A DNA stretch of 64,000 nucleotides from Pseudomonas mucoides (GTDB lineage: Bacteria > Pseudomonadota > Gammaproteobacteria > Pseudomonadales > Pseudomonadaceae): the NCBI RefSeq assembly GCF_015461845.1, contig NZ_JACOPW010000001.1, forward strand, positions 496,001 through 560,000, given 5' to 3'. A model generated the notes under the pieces. That model saw only the letters and a program-made list of their open reading frames with translations. It made no database searches and was not told the origin of the DNA. Below, in pieces: positions 54,803 through 62,880 of the stretch. Each line of letters opens with the position of its first letter. The first letter of the stretch is position 1. The translations under genes were made by a program, and so were the position numbers.

Positions 54803-54844
54803 GCGCACACTCCTTGCTGCGGGCGCCGGTGGTCCCTGTTTTGA

Positions 54845-55702
54845 TCACTTGATTGCATAGCAGCCCACGGCGACGACGTATCCATTAACCCGCTGCAGAA
54901 AAGTCCTCTTGTATTCATTCTGCCCCGTCATAGGGTTACGCCATTGATAAGTGATCTCCCCTGCTTCATGCGTGTTCATCTGCTTGAGTATGTCCTCGCC
55001 AATCGGCTTGCCGTCGGTAGAGCGCAATGACTTGAAGTCGGTGCCGATCAGCCGGGGCGAAAAGCCGTGAGCGATGAACCGCCTGGTTTTCAGGTCCACC
55101 ACAAAGGCATAGAGATCATCCTGGGTGAGCTGCTTATCGTGCTGATTAATGCGCCCGACAGTGGCTTTTGCGTCGCTGGCAACTTGCGCCGAAATCTGGC
55201 GCAGCAGCTGTTGTGCCTGTTCAGGGCTGGACCGTGGCATGTAGTAACCCACGGAGATCACCCGATCTTTCACACGTTGATAGAACACGCGCTTACGCTC
55301 GACCTTACCGTGTTGCCAGTTCCACCAGCGGTATTCGGCGCTACGCACGATGCCGTCGTCTGGCTGCGAAATCGCTTGCTGGAATGCAGCCTTGAGGTCG
55401 TCGTCCAGAACGCTGACCACCGGTTTTCCGACCAGTGAAACCGAAGGCCCTCCGCTGGCAAGCATCACGCCGGAGGTATCGACAACGTAGATGTACAGCT
55501 CTCCATCGACATAGGCTCCCTGGCGACTGAACTCAGCCAGGGCGGTGTCGCCCTTGGCTTTGTATTCGGCGACAGCTTTTAACAGCAAGGCGTTGGCACG
55601 CTGGGTGTCGGCACCATAGGCATCCACTGGCGCTTGTTGAGCCATGCCGACAAGAGAGACAAGGCACAGGCCAAGAACAGTGAACGCTCGATAGAGGCTC
55701 AT
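54845..55702 (-). CDS. Periplasmic Cache-domain sensor protein
   Basis: A 285-residue protein with signal peptide ([24 protein letters not shown]) and two Cache-type repeats. One is [28 protein letters not shown] with [19 protein letters not shown]. The other is [28 protein letters not shown] with [19 protein letters not shown]. There is no membrane helix or signalling domain after them. It is a free periplasmic ligand-binding protein, perhaps a sensor partner for a kinase or chemoreceptor. It overlaps panC by 4 bp. Confidence 0.85.
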   Translation of the reverse strand: MSLYRAFTVLGLCLVSLVGMAQQAPVDAYGADTQRANALLLKAVAEYKAKGDTALAEFSRQGAYVDGELYIYVVDTSGVMLASGGPSVSLVGKPVVSVLDDDLKAAFQQAISQPDDGIVRSAEYRWWNWQHGKVERKRVFYQRVKDRVISVGYYMPRSSPEQAQQLLRQISAQVASDAKATVGRINQHDKQLTQDDLYAFVVDLKTRRFIAHGFSPRLIGTDFKSLRSTDGKPIGEDILKQMNTHEAGEITYQWRNPMTGQNEYKRTFLQRVNGYVVAVGCYAIK

Positions 55703-56583
55703 GGGTGTTGTTCCTCTGGTGATCTTTTTGATGGCCGAAGGTCCACCGTCAGATTGTCAATGAGCCGCGTTTTGCCGATGCGCGCCGCCACAAGAATCAC
55801 AAAGTGAGTATCGGAGCTGGTCAGAGGTTTTAAATCCTGAGCATTCCTGACTTCAAAGTATTCCGGCTGAAAACCGGCGTCGCTTATACGTTGATGACAT
55901 TCAATCAACAGGTGCTCAGTCACCCGCCCCTCAACCTGGATACTCGCCTCCATTTGCTTCAAACAAGCGTAAAGGACGGGGGCCACCGAACGCTCATGGT
56001 CACTCAGATAGCCGTTGCGCGACGATAATGCCAAGCCGTCCGCGGCCCGGATCGTCGGTGCACCGACAACGTCAGTCACCATATTCAGATCCCTGACCAT
56101 GGAGCGGACGACTGCCAGCTGCTGATAGTCCTTTTCCCCGAAAACAGCCACGTCTGGCTGAACAATGTTCAGCAGCTTGACGACGACAGTGGCCATGCCA
56201 TCAAAGTGACCAGGACGTGCCGCAGCGCAAAGACCTTCAGACACGTTCGGCACACTGACGATGGCCTGATTGAGCATTCCATCTGGATAGATCTGTTCGA
56301 CAGCAGGGGCAAACAGCGCATCACACCCGGCGTTGACCAGTCTTTCGCGATCGGCGTCGGGGGTCCGAGGATAGTTGGCCAGATCCTCATTCGCCCCGAA
56401 CTGGAGTGGATTGACGAAGATGCTGGCGACCACAAAATCGGCTCGCTGCTTTGCGCAATGAATCAGGGCGATATGACCGTCATGCAGGTTGCCCATTGTC
56501 GGCACCAGCGCGACTTTCTTGTTTTCACCTCGTGCACGGGCCACGAGCGCACGAAGCGCGCTAACCGTATCGACTGTCAGCAC
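55699..56583 (-). CDS. panC: Pantoate--beta-alanine ligase
   Basis: A 294-residue enzyme with GTG start at 56583 (AAGAGGCG upstream). It has all main motifs: [15 protein letters not shown] (ATP site), [44 protein letters not shown] and LSSRNGYLS. It makes pantothenate from pantoate and beta-alanine for CoA synthesis. In Pseudomonas the housekeeping panC lies beside panB, which is absent here. This copy, inside an acyl-CoA catabolic operon, is therefore probably a second gene that raises CoA supply, or one acting on a related acid. Confidence 0.92.
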   Translation of the reverse strand: MLTVDTVSALRALVARARGENKKVALVPTMGNLHDGHIALIHCAKQRADFVVASIFVNPLQFGANEDLANYPRTPDADRERLVNAGCDALFAPAVEQIYPDGMLNQAIVSVPNVSEGLCAAARPGHFDGMATVVVKLLNIVQPDVAVFGEKDYQQLAVVRSMVRDLNMVTDVVGAPTIRAADGLALSSRNGYLSDHERSVAPVLYACLKQMEASIQVEGRVTEHLLIECHQRISDAGFQPEYFEVRNAQDLKPLTSSDTHFVILVAARIGKTRLIDNLTVDLRPSKRSPEEQHP

Positions 56584-56587
56584 CGCT

Positions 56588-57139
56588 TCACGCCTCTTGG
56601 ACCAATTGAGCTTCGATTGCTTCAAGCAAACGAGGATCATCAGCCGCGATGTCTGGAGCGAAACGGGCAACGACCGTGCCCTGCCGATCAATCAGAAACT
56701 TTTCGAAATTCCAGAGTACGTCCGTTGTGTTGTCTGACTTGATGCCATAACCCGTCAAGCGCTCTCGGAAAGGACCTTCACCCGTGGACTCGGGCTGTGC
56801 AGCAGTCAGCTCGGCGTAGAGAGGATGCTGGTCCGCGCCGACAACCGAGATTTTCGAGAACAACGGAAAGTGAATGTCATAGTTCACTGAACAGAACTCA
56901 ACGATTTCCACATCGCTACCCGGTTCTTGCTCCTTGAAGTTGTTGGCGGGGAAACCCAGTATTTCCAGGCCTTGGGATTTTTTGTCTTGGTACAGTTTTT
57001 CCAAGCCCTCGTATTGCGGGGTCAGCCCGCATTTTGAAGCGACATTGACCACCAACAGGACCTTGCCCCGATAGTCGCCAAGGGTGCGGACGCTTCCATC
57101 GATCTGCTTCAGCGAAATGTCGTAAAGGGAATTACTCAT
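56588..57139 (-). CDS. Glutathione peroxidase (Cys type)
   Basis: A 183-residue protein of the GPx/BtuE family: [24 protein letters not shown] with the catalytic Cys, [24 protein letters not shown] with Gln and the second Cys, and [14 protein letters not shown] with the conserved Trp and Asn-Phe. It is cytoplasmic and reduces organic peroxides with thioredoxin or glutathione. In this operon it may remove peroxides made by P450 uncoupling or from unsaturated intermediates. It lies 4 bp before panC. Confidence 0.92.
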   Translation of the reverse strand: MSNSLYDISLKQIDGSVRTLGDYRGKVLLVVNVASKCGLTPQYEGLEKLYQDKKSQGLEILGFPANNFKEQEPGSDVEIVEFCSVNYDIHFPLFSKISVVGADQHPLYAELTAAQPESTGEGPFRERLTGYGIKSDNTTDVLWNFEKFLIDRQGTVVARFAPDIAADDPRLLEAIEAQLVQEA

Positions 57140-57163
57140 CTGTTTGCCTCATGCAAATGTGCT

Positions 57164-58288
57164 TCAAAGGGTACGGCCGATAATTTCTTTCATGATTTCA
57201 GAGGTGCCGCCATAGATGCGCGCGACCCGGGCGTCAACCCAGGCGCGGCTGATCTTGTATTCGCTCATGAAGCCGTAGCCGCCATGTAATTGCAGAAACT
57301 CATCAAGCAGCTTGCCTTGCATCTCCGAGCCCAGCAGCTTGGCCATTGCCGCGATTTCCGGCGTCAGTTCACCGCGCATCACTTTGGCCAGACAGTCGTC
57401 GACGAACACCCGCAGCATGGTGGCCTGGGCCTTGGCTTCAGCGAGTTTGAAGCGGGTGTTCTGGAAGTCGAGCACCGGTTTTCCGAAGACCTTGCGCTCC
57501 CGGGTGTAGCCGATGGTTTCTTCCAGCAGCGTGTCGATGGATTGCGCGGCACGGATCGCGATGATCAGGCGTTCCCAGGCCAATTGATGAGTCAGGTATT
57601 TGAATCCCATGCCCTCCTCACCCAATCGATTGCCGACGGGCACCCGGACTTCATCAAAAAACAATTCGGCAGTGTCTTGCCCTTTCAGGCCAATCTTTTC
57701 CAGCAGACGCCCCTTGGCGAAGCCGGCTCGGTCTTCCTCAACGCAGATCAGTGTGAGTTCCTTGGCCGCCGGATCAATCTTGGTGGCGGTGACCACCAGT
57801 CCGGCATTGCCGCCGTTGGTGATAAAGGTCTTCTGGCCGTTGACGATGTAGTCATCACCGTCACGCCGCGCCGAAGTGCGCATGGCACGCAGGTCGCTGC
57901 CGATACCCGGCTCGCTCATGGCGATGACGCCGATCAACTCACCACTGACCATACGTGGCAGCCATTGCTGCTTCTGCTCTTCGCTGCCATAGGCAACGAT
58001 GTAAGGCGTGACGATTTCCGAGTGGGTGGTGAAACCCACGGCGGTAGCGTTGGCCCGCGCCAGCTCTTCGATCATCACCGCCGAGTGACCGAAGTCGCCT
58101 CCGGGGCCACCGTATTCTTCAGGCACCGTGGAGCATAACAAGCCGTTCTCACCGGCCTTGAGCCAGACTTCCTTGGGAACGATGCCGTTTTTTTCCCACT
58201 CATGCAGGTAGGGCACGATTTCGCGGTCGACGAAACGGCGGGCCTGATCACGGAACATGTTGTGGTCTTCTCGAAATACGCCACGCAT
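57164..58288 (-). CDS. Acyl-CoA dehydrogenase, catalytic type
   Basis: A 374-residue flavoenzyme with full family motifs: VIAMSEPGIGSDLRAMRTSA (FAD and substrate site), FITNGGNAGLVVTAT, TRERKVFGKPVLDFQNTRFKLAEA and the end LHGGYGFMSEYKISRAWVDARVARIYGGTSEIMKEII. At the place of the medium-chain catalytic Glu376 (YEGT) it has Gly, so the base must be the earlier Glu as in isovaleryl- and long-chain types. It oxidises a branched or long acyl-CoA to the 2-enoyl-CoA. Confidence 0.92.
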   Translation of the reverse strand: MRGVFREDHNMFRDQARRFVDREIVPYLHEWEKNGIVPKEVWLKAGENGLLCSTVPEEYGGPGGDFGHSAVMIEELARANATAVGFTTHSEIVTPYIVAYGSEEQKQQWLPRMVSGELIGVIAMSEPGIGSDLRAMRTSARRDGDDYIVNGQKTFITNGGNAGLVVTATKIDPAAKELTLICVEEDRAGFAKGRLLEKIGLKGQDTAELFFDEVRVPVGNRLGEEGMGFKYLTHQLAWERLIIAIRAAQSIDTLLEETIGYTRERKVFGKPVLDFQNTRFKLAEAKAQATMLRVFVDDCLAKVMRGELTPEIAAMAKLLGSEMQGKLLDEFLQLHGGYGFMSEYKISRAWVDARVARIYGGTSEIMKEIIGRTL

Positions 58289-58330
58289 TTTGCTTACTCC
58301 AGATCGATTCTTGTATTAGGCGATGGGTAA

Positions 58331-59131
58331 TCAGCGGTCCTGGTAATTGGGATCGCGCTTGTCGACAAAAGCCGCCACCGCTTCATGATGGTCTTCGGTG
58401 TGATGCGCCAACGCCTGATACGCCGCCGACAATTCCAGCAGCGAATCGAGGCGCATATGTTGGCCTTCGCGCAGCAGACGCTTGCACAGGCGTAACGCAT
58501 GACCCGGGTTGCTGGCGATTCGGCGCGCGAGCGCCTGCGCTTCCGATTGCAGCGTTTCGTGGGTGCAGACTTGCTCGACAAGCCCCCATTCAAGCGCCTT
58601 GGCTGCATCGATAGCGTCACCGGTAAACGCCATCAGACTGGCTTTAGGGATACCAATGATGCGCGGCAACAGCCAGGCGCCGCCGTCACCCGGAACGATG
58701 CCCAGACGCACGAAACTCTCGGCAAAGATCGCCTTGGGCGCCGCCAGCCGGATATCGCACATACAGGCAAGATCGAGGCCCGCACCGATCGCCGGGCCGT
58801 TAACCGCGGCGATCACCGGGATATCCAGCTCATAAATCGCCAGGGGAATACGCTGAATGCCGTCCCGGTAGGTATTGCGCAGTTCATACGGCGAGCCGGC
58901 GAAAATGCCGCCGCGCTCGTGCATGTCCTTGACGTTGCCACCGGCACAGAAAGCGCTGCCATTGCCGGTAAGCACCATTACCCGTACCGACATGTCACGG
59001 CGCAGTTCAGCGCAGAGATCGACAAACTCCTGGATCTGCTCGCGCGTCGTCAGGGCATTGCGCGTGTCGGGATGGTTCATGCGCACGGTGACGATGCCGC
59101 CCTCACGCTCAATCTGTAGAAACGGGCTCAT
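58331..59131 (-). CDS. Enoyl-CoA hydratase/isomerase (crotonase family)
   Basis: A 266-residue crotonase: GSAFCAGGNVKDM (oxyanion loop), then IPVIAAVNGPAIGAGLDLACMCDIRLA and FVRLGIVPGDGGAWLLPRIIG. Of the two usual Glu, the first site has Gly-Ala-Gly-Leu-Asp-Leu and the second has Pro-Gly-Asp-Gly-Gly, an Asp in place of Glu. Such changes are common in hydratases, isomerases and C-C hydrolases of degradation clusters, so the exact reaction is open. The start overlaps the next gene upstream by 4 bp. Confidence 0.9.
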   Translation of the reverse strand: MSPFLQIEREGGIVTVRMNHPDTRNALTTREQIQEFVDLCAELRRDMSVRVMVLTGNGSAFCAGGNVKDMHERGGIFAGSPYELRNTYRDGIQRIPLAIYELDIPVIAAVNGPAIGAGLDLACMCDIRLAAPKAIFAESFVRLGIVPGDGGAWLLPRIIGIPKASLMAFTGDAIDAAKALEWGLVEQVCTHETLQSEAQALARRIASNPGHALRLCKRLLREGQHMRLDSLLELSAAYQALAHHTEDHHEAVAAFVDKRDPNYQDR

Positions 59132-60201
59132 ACCGGATTACTCGCGAGACGGGTTAAGGGTTGTTGGCCATGGCTGGTGAGCAAGGGCCAGTATCCATCG
59201 CTGCCGCCTTGGCATATCTGAGTACCCAGGCGTTGACTCCAAAGGCTGGCCGAGCCGAATTCACTGCGCCACGCCCACAACCGACGGGTGAGCAGATGCA
59301 GCGGATATTCCTCGGTAAAGCCAATGGCGCCATGCACTGAATGGGCGATGCTTGCGCCGACGCTTGCGGCTTCTGCGGTGCTGATTTTTGCCGCGGCAAT
59401 GGTCAGCGCCGCGAGCCCCGCACTGGATTCCGTGAAGGCCGCCTCGGCCGCGATGCCGGCGGCGGCAGCCTGCTCAGCGAACACTGCAAGCTGTTGTTGA
59501 ATGGCCTGGAAAGAACCAATTGCCTTGCCGAACTGCTTGCGTTCACCGGCATAGTTGGCGGTCATGTCCAGTAGGGCGTGCAAAGCCCCGGCGGTCTGCG
59601 CCGCGCGCAGCATCGCGCCGCCCAGTTCCAGGACGTTGGCGTCGAGCCCGCCGGGCAACGGTGCTTGTGCCAGTACCTGGGCACTGGTGAAACCCAAATC
59701 ATCGCGCGGTTCGCCTGCCACATTCAGACTCAACGTCAGTTCACTCGCCGCGATTCGCGACAGCAGCACCACATGCGCCACGCCGGTTGGGCTATTGGCG
59801 ATGGCGACGACCGCTTCAACGTTGCGCCCCCAAGGGACCGAGTAGACGGTGCCGTAAACGCGCTCGCCCTCAAGTACCAGATCGGCGTTGGCGGCCACGC
59901 TGATGGCACCTGCCCTGCCCTCCAGGCCAGCCCTGCTCAGCAGCCAATTGCCGAGCAGGGCTTCACCCAAAGGTGCAGGTACTGAAAAGCGCCCAGCGGC
60001 ACGGATCAGCACATACATATCGGCCCAACTGGCCTCAGCGCCGCCCAGCGCTTCGGTGACACCCGCCAGGGTGAAGCCCGACTCGTCCAGCGCAGCCCAT
60101 AACTCGGCCGGCCATTCGCCGCCTTCACAGCTCATCACATAAGCCGGCGTCGCCAGATCGGCAAACAGGCGTTCAATCGTCGCTTCGAATATCTCGCGCA
60201 T
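59128..60201 (-). CDS. Acyl-CoA dehydrogenase-like protein, partner subunit
   Basis: A 357-residue member of the acyl-CoA dehydrogenase family with weaker conservation. The N-terminal part (LFADLATPAYVMSCEGGEWPAELWAALDESGF) and the late helices (YAGERKQFGKAIGSFQAIQQQLAVFAEQAAAA; VGASIAHSVHGAIGFTEEYPLHLLTRRLWAW) are clear, but the SEPxxGSD motif and the YEGT/YGGT end are missing. In steroid and related pathways such short, degenerate subunits join a catalytic one into an alpha2beta2 enzyme. The next gene, 1 bp overlap, encodes the likely catalytic partner. Confidence 0.85.
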   Translation of the reverse strand: MREIFEATIERLFADLATPAYVMSCEGGEWPAELWAALDESGFTLAGVTEALGGAEASWADMYVLIRAAGRFSVPAPLGEALLGNWLLSRAGLEGRAGAISVAANADLVLEGERVYGTVYSVPWGRNVEAVVAIANSPTGVAHVVLLSRIAASELTLSLNVAGEPRDDLGFTSAQVLAQAPLPGGLDANVLELGGAMLRAAQTAGALHALLDMTANYAGERKQFGKAIGSFQAIQQQLAVFAEQAAAAGIAAEAAFTESSAGLAALTIAAAKISTAEAASVGASIAHSVHGAIGFTEEYPLHLLTRRLWAWRSEFGSASLWSQRLGTQICQGGSDGYWPLLTSHGQQPLTRLASNPV

Positions 60202-61349
60202 TATCGCAACCCCAGGCCGCGGGCAATGATGCCGCGCAGAATTTCGCGAGTGCCCCCGCGCAGTGAGAATGAGGGCGCCATCTGTGTCAGGTAGGCCAGC
60301 ACGCGTGCGTGCTCGCTGCCGCCGTCCTGCCGTGGCTCGGTTTCCAGCAACAGCTGGGCTACTTCGGGAATTTCCTGCTCAAAAGCATTGCCAAGGTCTT
60401 TCACACAGGAGGCCGCCCAGGCTGGATGTTCACCCGCTGCCAACTGTGCCGTGACCGACAACGACATATTGCGCAGCGTCAGCAGCTTGGCTGACAGTCG
60501 CCCGATCTCCCGCGCTTGTAGTGCGTCAGGGGACTTGCCCACCGCGTCGATCAGTGTTTTCAACAACGCCATACAACTGAGGAAGCGTTCAGGGCCGCTG
60601 CGTTCGAAGGCCAGTTCGGCGGTCACCTGGTCCCATCCCTTCCCTTCAGTGCCGATCAAAGCGTCGGCGGGTAGCCTTACATTGTCGAAGAACACTTCGT
60701 TGAAGTGCTCGCCACCGGCCAGGTCGCGAATCGGGCGAATGGTGATGCCGGGCAGGCTCAGGTCGACGATGAATTGCGACATGCCCTCATGCCGGGCCGC
60801 TTGTTTCTCACCGGTACGCACCAGGGCAATCATGTACTGCGAATGGTGCGCGTTGGTGGTCCAGACCTTCTGGCCATTGACGAGCCAGCTATCGCCATCA
60901 CGCACAGCAGTGCTTTTGATCGAAGCCAGGTCCGAGCCGGAATTGGGCTCGCTCATGCCAATGCAGAAGTAACTTTCACCCCGGCAAATGGCTGGAAGAA
61001 AGTGCTGTTTTTGTTGCTCGGTACCGAAGCGATTGATCAGCGGCCCACTTTGCCGGTCGGCGATCCAGTGAGCCGATACCGGCGCACCGGCGGCCAGCAA
61101 TTCTTCAATGATCACGTAGCGTGCAAAAGGACCCGCCTCGCCACCGCCGTAGGCTTTGGGCAAGGCCATGCCCACCCAGCCCCGCGCGCCGAGCTTCTTG
61201 CTGAATTCAGCGTCGAAGCCCATCCAGGACTGTGCACTCAAGGTCGGTGGGTAATCGGCCAGTGTGTCGAGAATGAACGCCCGCACTTCGGTGCGAAGCG
61301 CTTCCGCCTCGGGAGGAATATTACTGTAGGAAAATTGACTGATGGCCAT
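60201..61349 (-). CDS. Acyl-CoA dehydrogenase, catalytic subunit of the paired enzyme
   Basis: A 382-residue flavoenzyme: FCIGMSEPNSGSDLASIKSTAV, VNGQKVWTTNAHHSQYMIAL, VFFDNVRLPADALIGTEGKGWDQV and the C-terminal SFSLRGGTREILRGIIARGLGLR. The YEGT position reads RGGT, as in actinobacterial FadE-type steroid enzymes. It shares a base with the partner gene at 59128, so the two are translationally coupled and probably form one heteromeric enzyme for a bulky or side-chain acyl-CoA. Confidence 0.9.
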   Translation of the reverse strand: MAISQFSYSNIPPEAEALRTEVRAFILDTLADYPPTLSAQSWMGFDAEFSKKLGARGWVGMALPKAYGGGEAGPFARYVIIEELLAAGAPVSAHWIADRQSGPLINRFGTEQQKQHFLPAICRGESYFCIGMSEPNSGSDLASIKSTAVRDGDSWLVNGQKVWTTNAHHSQYMIALVRTGEKQAARHEGMSQFIVDLSLPGITIRPIRDLAGGEHFNEVFFDNVRLPADALIGTEGKGWDQVTAELAFERSGPERFLSCMALLKTLIDAVGKSPDALQAREIGRLSAKLLTLRNMSLSVTAQLAAGEHPAWAASCVKDLGNAFEQEIPEVAQLLLETEPRQDGGSEHARVLAYLTQMAPSFSLRGGTREILRGIIARGLGLR

Positions 61350-61459
61350 ATGCGCTCTCTAACGCTGAACACAGGCGCAATCGCTTCGAACGAAGCGACC
61401 ACAGATCGGCAACCGCTCCACAGTCGCCGTTGGCCGGCGACTGTAGGAACAGCGGCAAC

Positions 61460-62767
61460 TTACAACGCGGTTTGCGCGTCAGCCTCGGCAAACATCGCAT
61501 TGATGTCGCCGGAGGTGACCGGCTTGTTGTCGTGACGACCATGATCGGCACCACCCAAGCCCAGTGCTGGCTCGGTGCTGACGTGCGTGGCCTGAGCCCG
61601 CAGCGCGCCGACCGTGCAGTTTTCCCGACCGTGGATAGCGAACGGATCGAAGGAAAACTCACGCATTGCGTTCAAGTGAGTGACTTTGTCGATCATCTCT
61701 TTAGGCAGGTGCTGCAACCCTTCCCAAGCGGTTTCCGGCGAGTTCGGCCAAGTGCAGTCGGAGTGCGGGTAATCGCTTTCCCACGTAACCATCTCGGCGT
61801 TCAGATAATCGAGGTTCTTCAGGCCGAAATTATCTTCAATGAAGCAGGTGATGAAGTGCTTGTTGAAGATGTCGCTGGGCATCTTCCCGTCGAAGTTGGA
61901 ATTGGTCCACGCGTTATGGTGACGGTGGGTGAAGTCAGCACGCTCCAGCAAATAAGGAATCCAGCCGATGCCGCCTTCGGAAAGCGCCATGCGCAGGTCC
62001 GGGAATTTCTTCCACATCGGCGCCCAGATCCAGTCTGCGGCGGAGTTGGCGATGGAAATCGGCATGGAGGTGATCCAAGCGTCGATAGGCGACAAATCCG
62101 AAGCGTGTTGAGCTTTCACGCCGGTACCGATATGGCAGCAGATCACCACCTTGTTATCGCTGCAGGCTTTCCACAGCGGGTCCCAGTAATCGCTATGGAT
62201 CGACGGGTAGCCATGAATAGCCGGGTTGTCCGACAGCGAAAGCGCGTGCACACCTTGTCTGGCCAGACGTTCGACTTCGGCAGCCGCGGCTTTCATGTCC
62301 CACCACGGCACGATCATCAGCGGAATGAAACGGCCTGGCGCAGCGTTGCACCAATCGTGCAAATGCCAGTCGTTGTAGGCCTGGATGGCCGCCATCGCCA
62401 CGTCTCGGTCAGCGTGTACCTGGAAACGCTGTCCGGCAAAACCCGGAAAGGTGGGGAAGCACAATGAACCGAGTACGCCGTTGGCGTTCATGTCGTCGAC
62501 GCGGTCCTTGATGTTCCAGGTGCCACGGCGCATTTGCTCGTAGCCCAGCGGCTCCATGCCGTATTCCTCTTTTGGTCGACCGACCACGGAATTGAGGCCC
62601 ATGTAGCCAGTGGCCTGTTCCTCGAAGACCCACACATCACGATCACCCTTTTTGACCACATGCGGCTCACGACCCTTGAAGCGGGCGGGCATGTGGCGAG
62701 CAAAAGCATTCGGCGGCTCGATCGCGTGGTCATCGACGCTGACAAGAATCAGATCTTCAACTTTCAT
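61460..62767 (-). CDS. Amidohydrolase-2 family hydrolase/decarboxylase
   Basis: A 435-residue TIM-barrel metalloenzyme from ATG 62767 (GAAGGGGAAAAC). Start MKVEDLILVSVDDHAIEPPNAF; later blocks GVLGSLCFPTFPGFAGQRF, KVVICCHIGTG (metal His), GGIGWIPYLLERADF and VTWESDYPHSDCTWPNS (metal Asp and His). The family PF04909 holds decarboxylases and C-C or amide hydrolases such as ACMSD and 4-oxalomesaconate hydratase. This subtype, known from mycobacterial and sphingomonad catabolic clusters with P450 genes, has no settled substrate. Confidence 0.88.
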   Translation of the reverse strand: MKVEDLILVSVDDHAIEPPNAFARHMPARFKGREPHVVKKGDRDVWVFEEQATGYMGLNSVVGRPKEEYGMEPLGYEQMRRGTWNIKDRVDDMNANGVLGSLCFPTFPGFAGQRFQVHADRDVAMAAIQAYNDWHLHDWCNAAPGRFIPLMIVPWWDMKAAAAEVERLARQGVHALSLSDNPAIHGYPSIHSDYWDPLWKACSDNKVVICCHIGTGVKAQHASDLSPIDAWITSMPISIANSAADWIWAPMWKKFPDLRMALSEGGIGWIPYLLERADFTHRHHNAWTNSNFDGKMPSDIFNKHFITCFIEDNFGLKNLDYLNAEMVTWESDYPHSDCTWPNSPETAWEGLQHLPKEMIDKVTHLNAMREFSFDPFAIHGRENCTVGALRAQATHVSTEPALGLGGADHGRHDNKPVTSGDINAMFAEADAQTAL

Positions 62768-62880
62768 TGTTTTCCCCTTCGCATTCGGGCTTGTTGTTGT
62801 GCCTGAATCATAGTGCACATCTCTATTTAATTAAACACATTTTTTGAATCTGTTCATATTAAATCGAGTGCGCATCTCCA

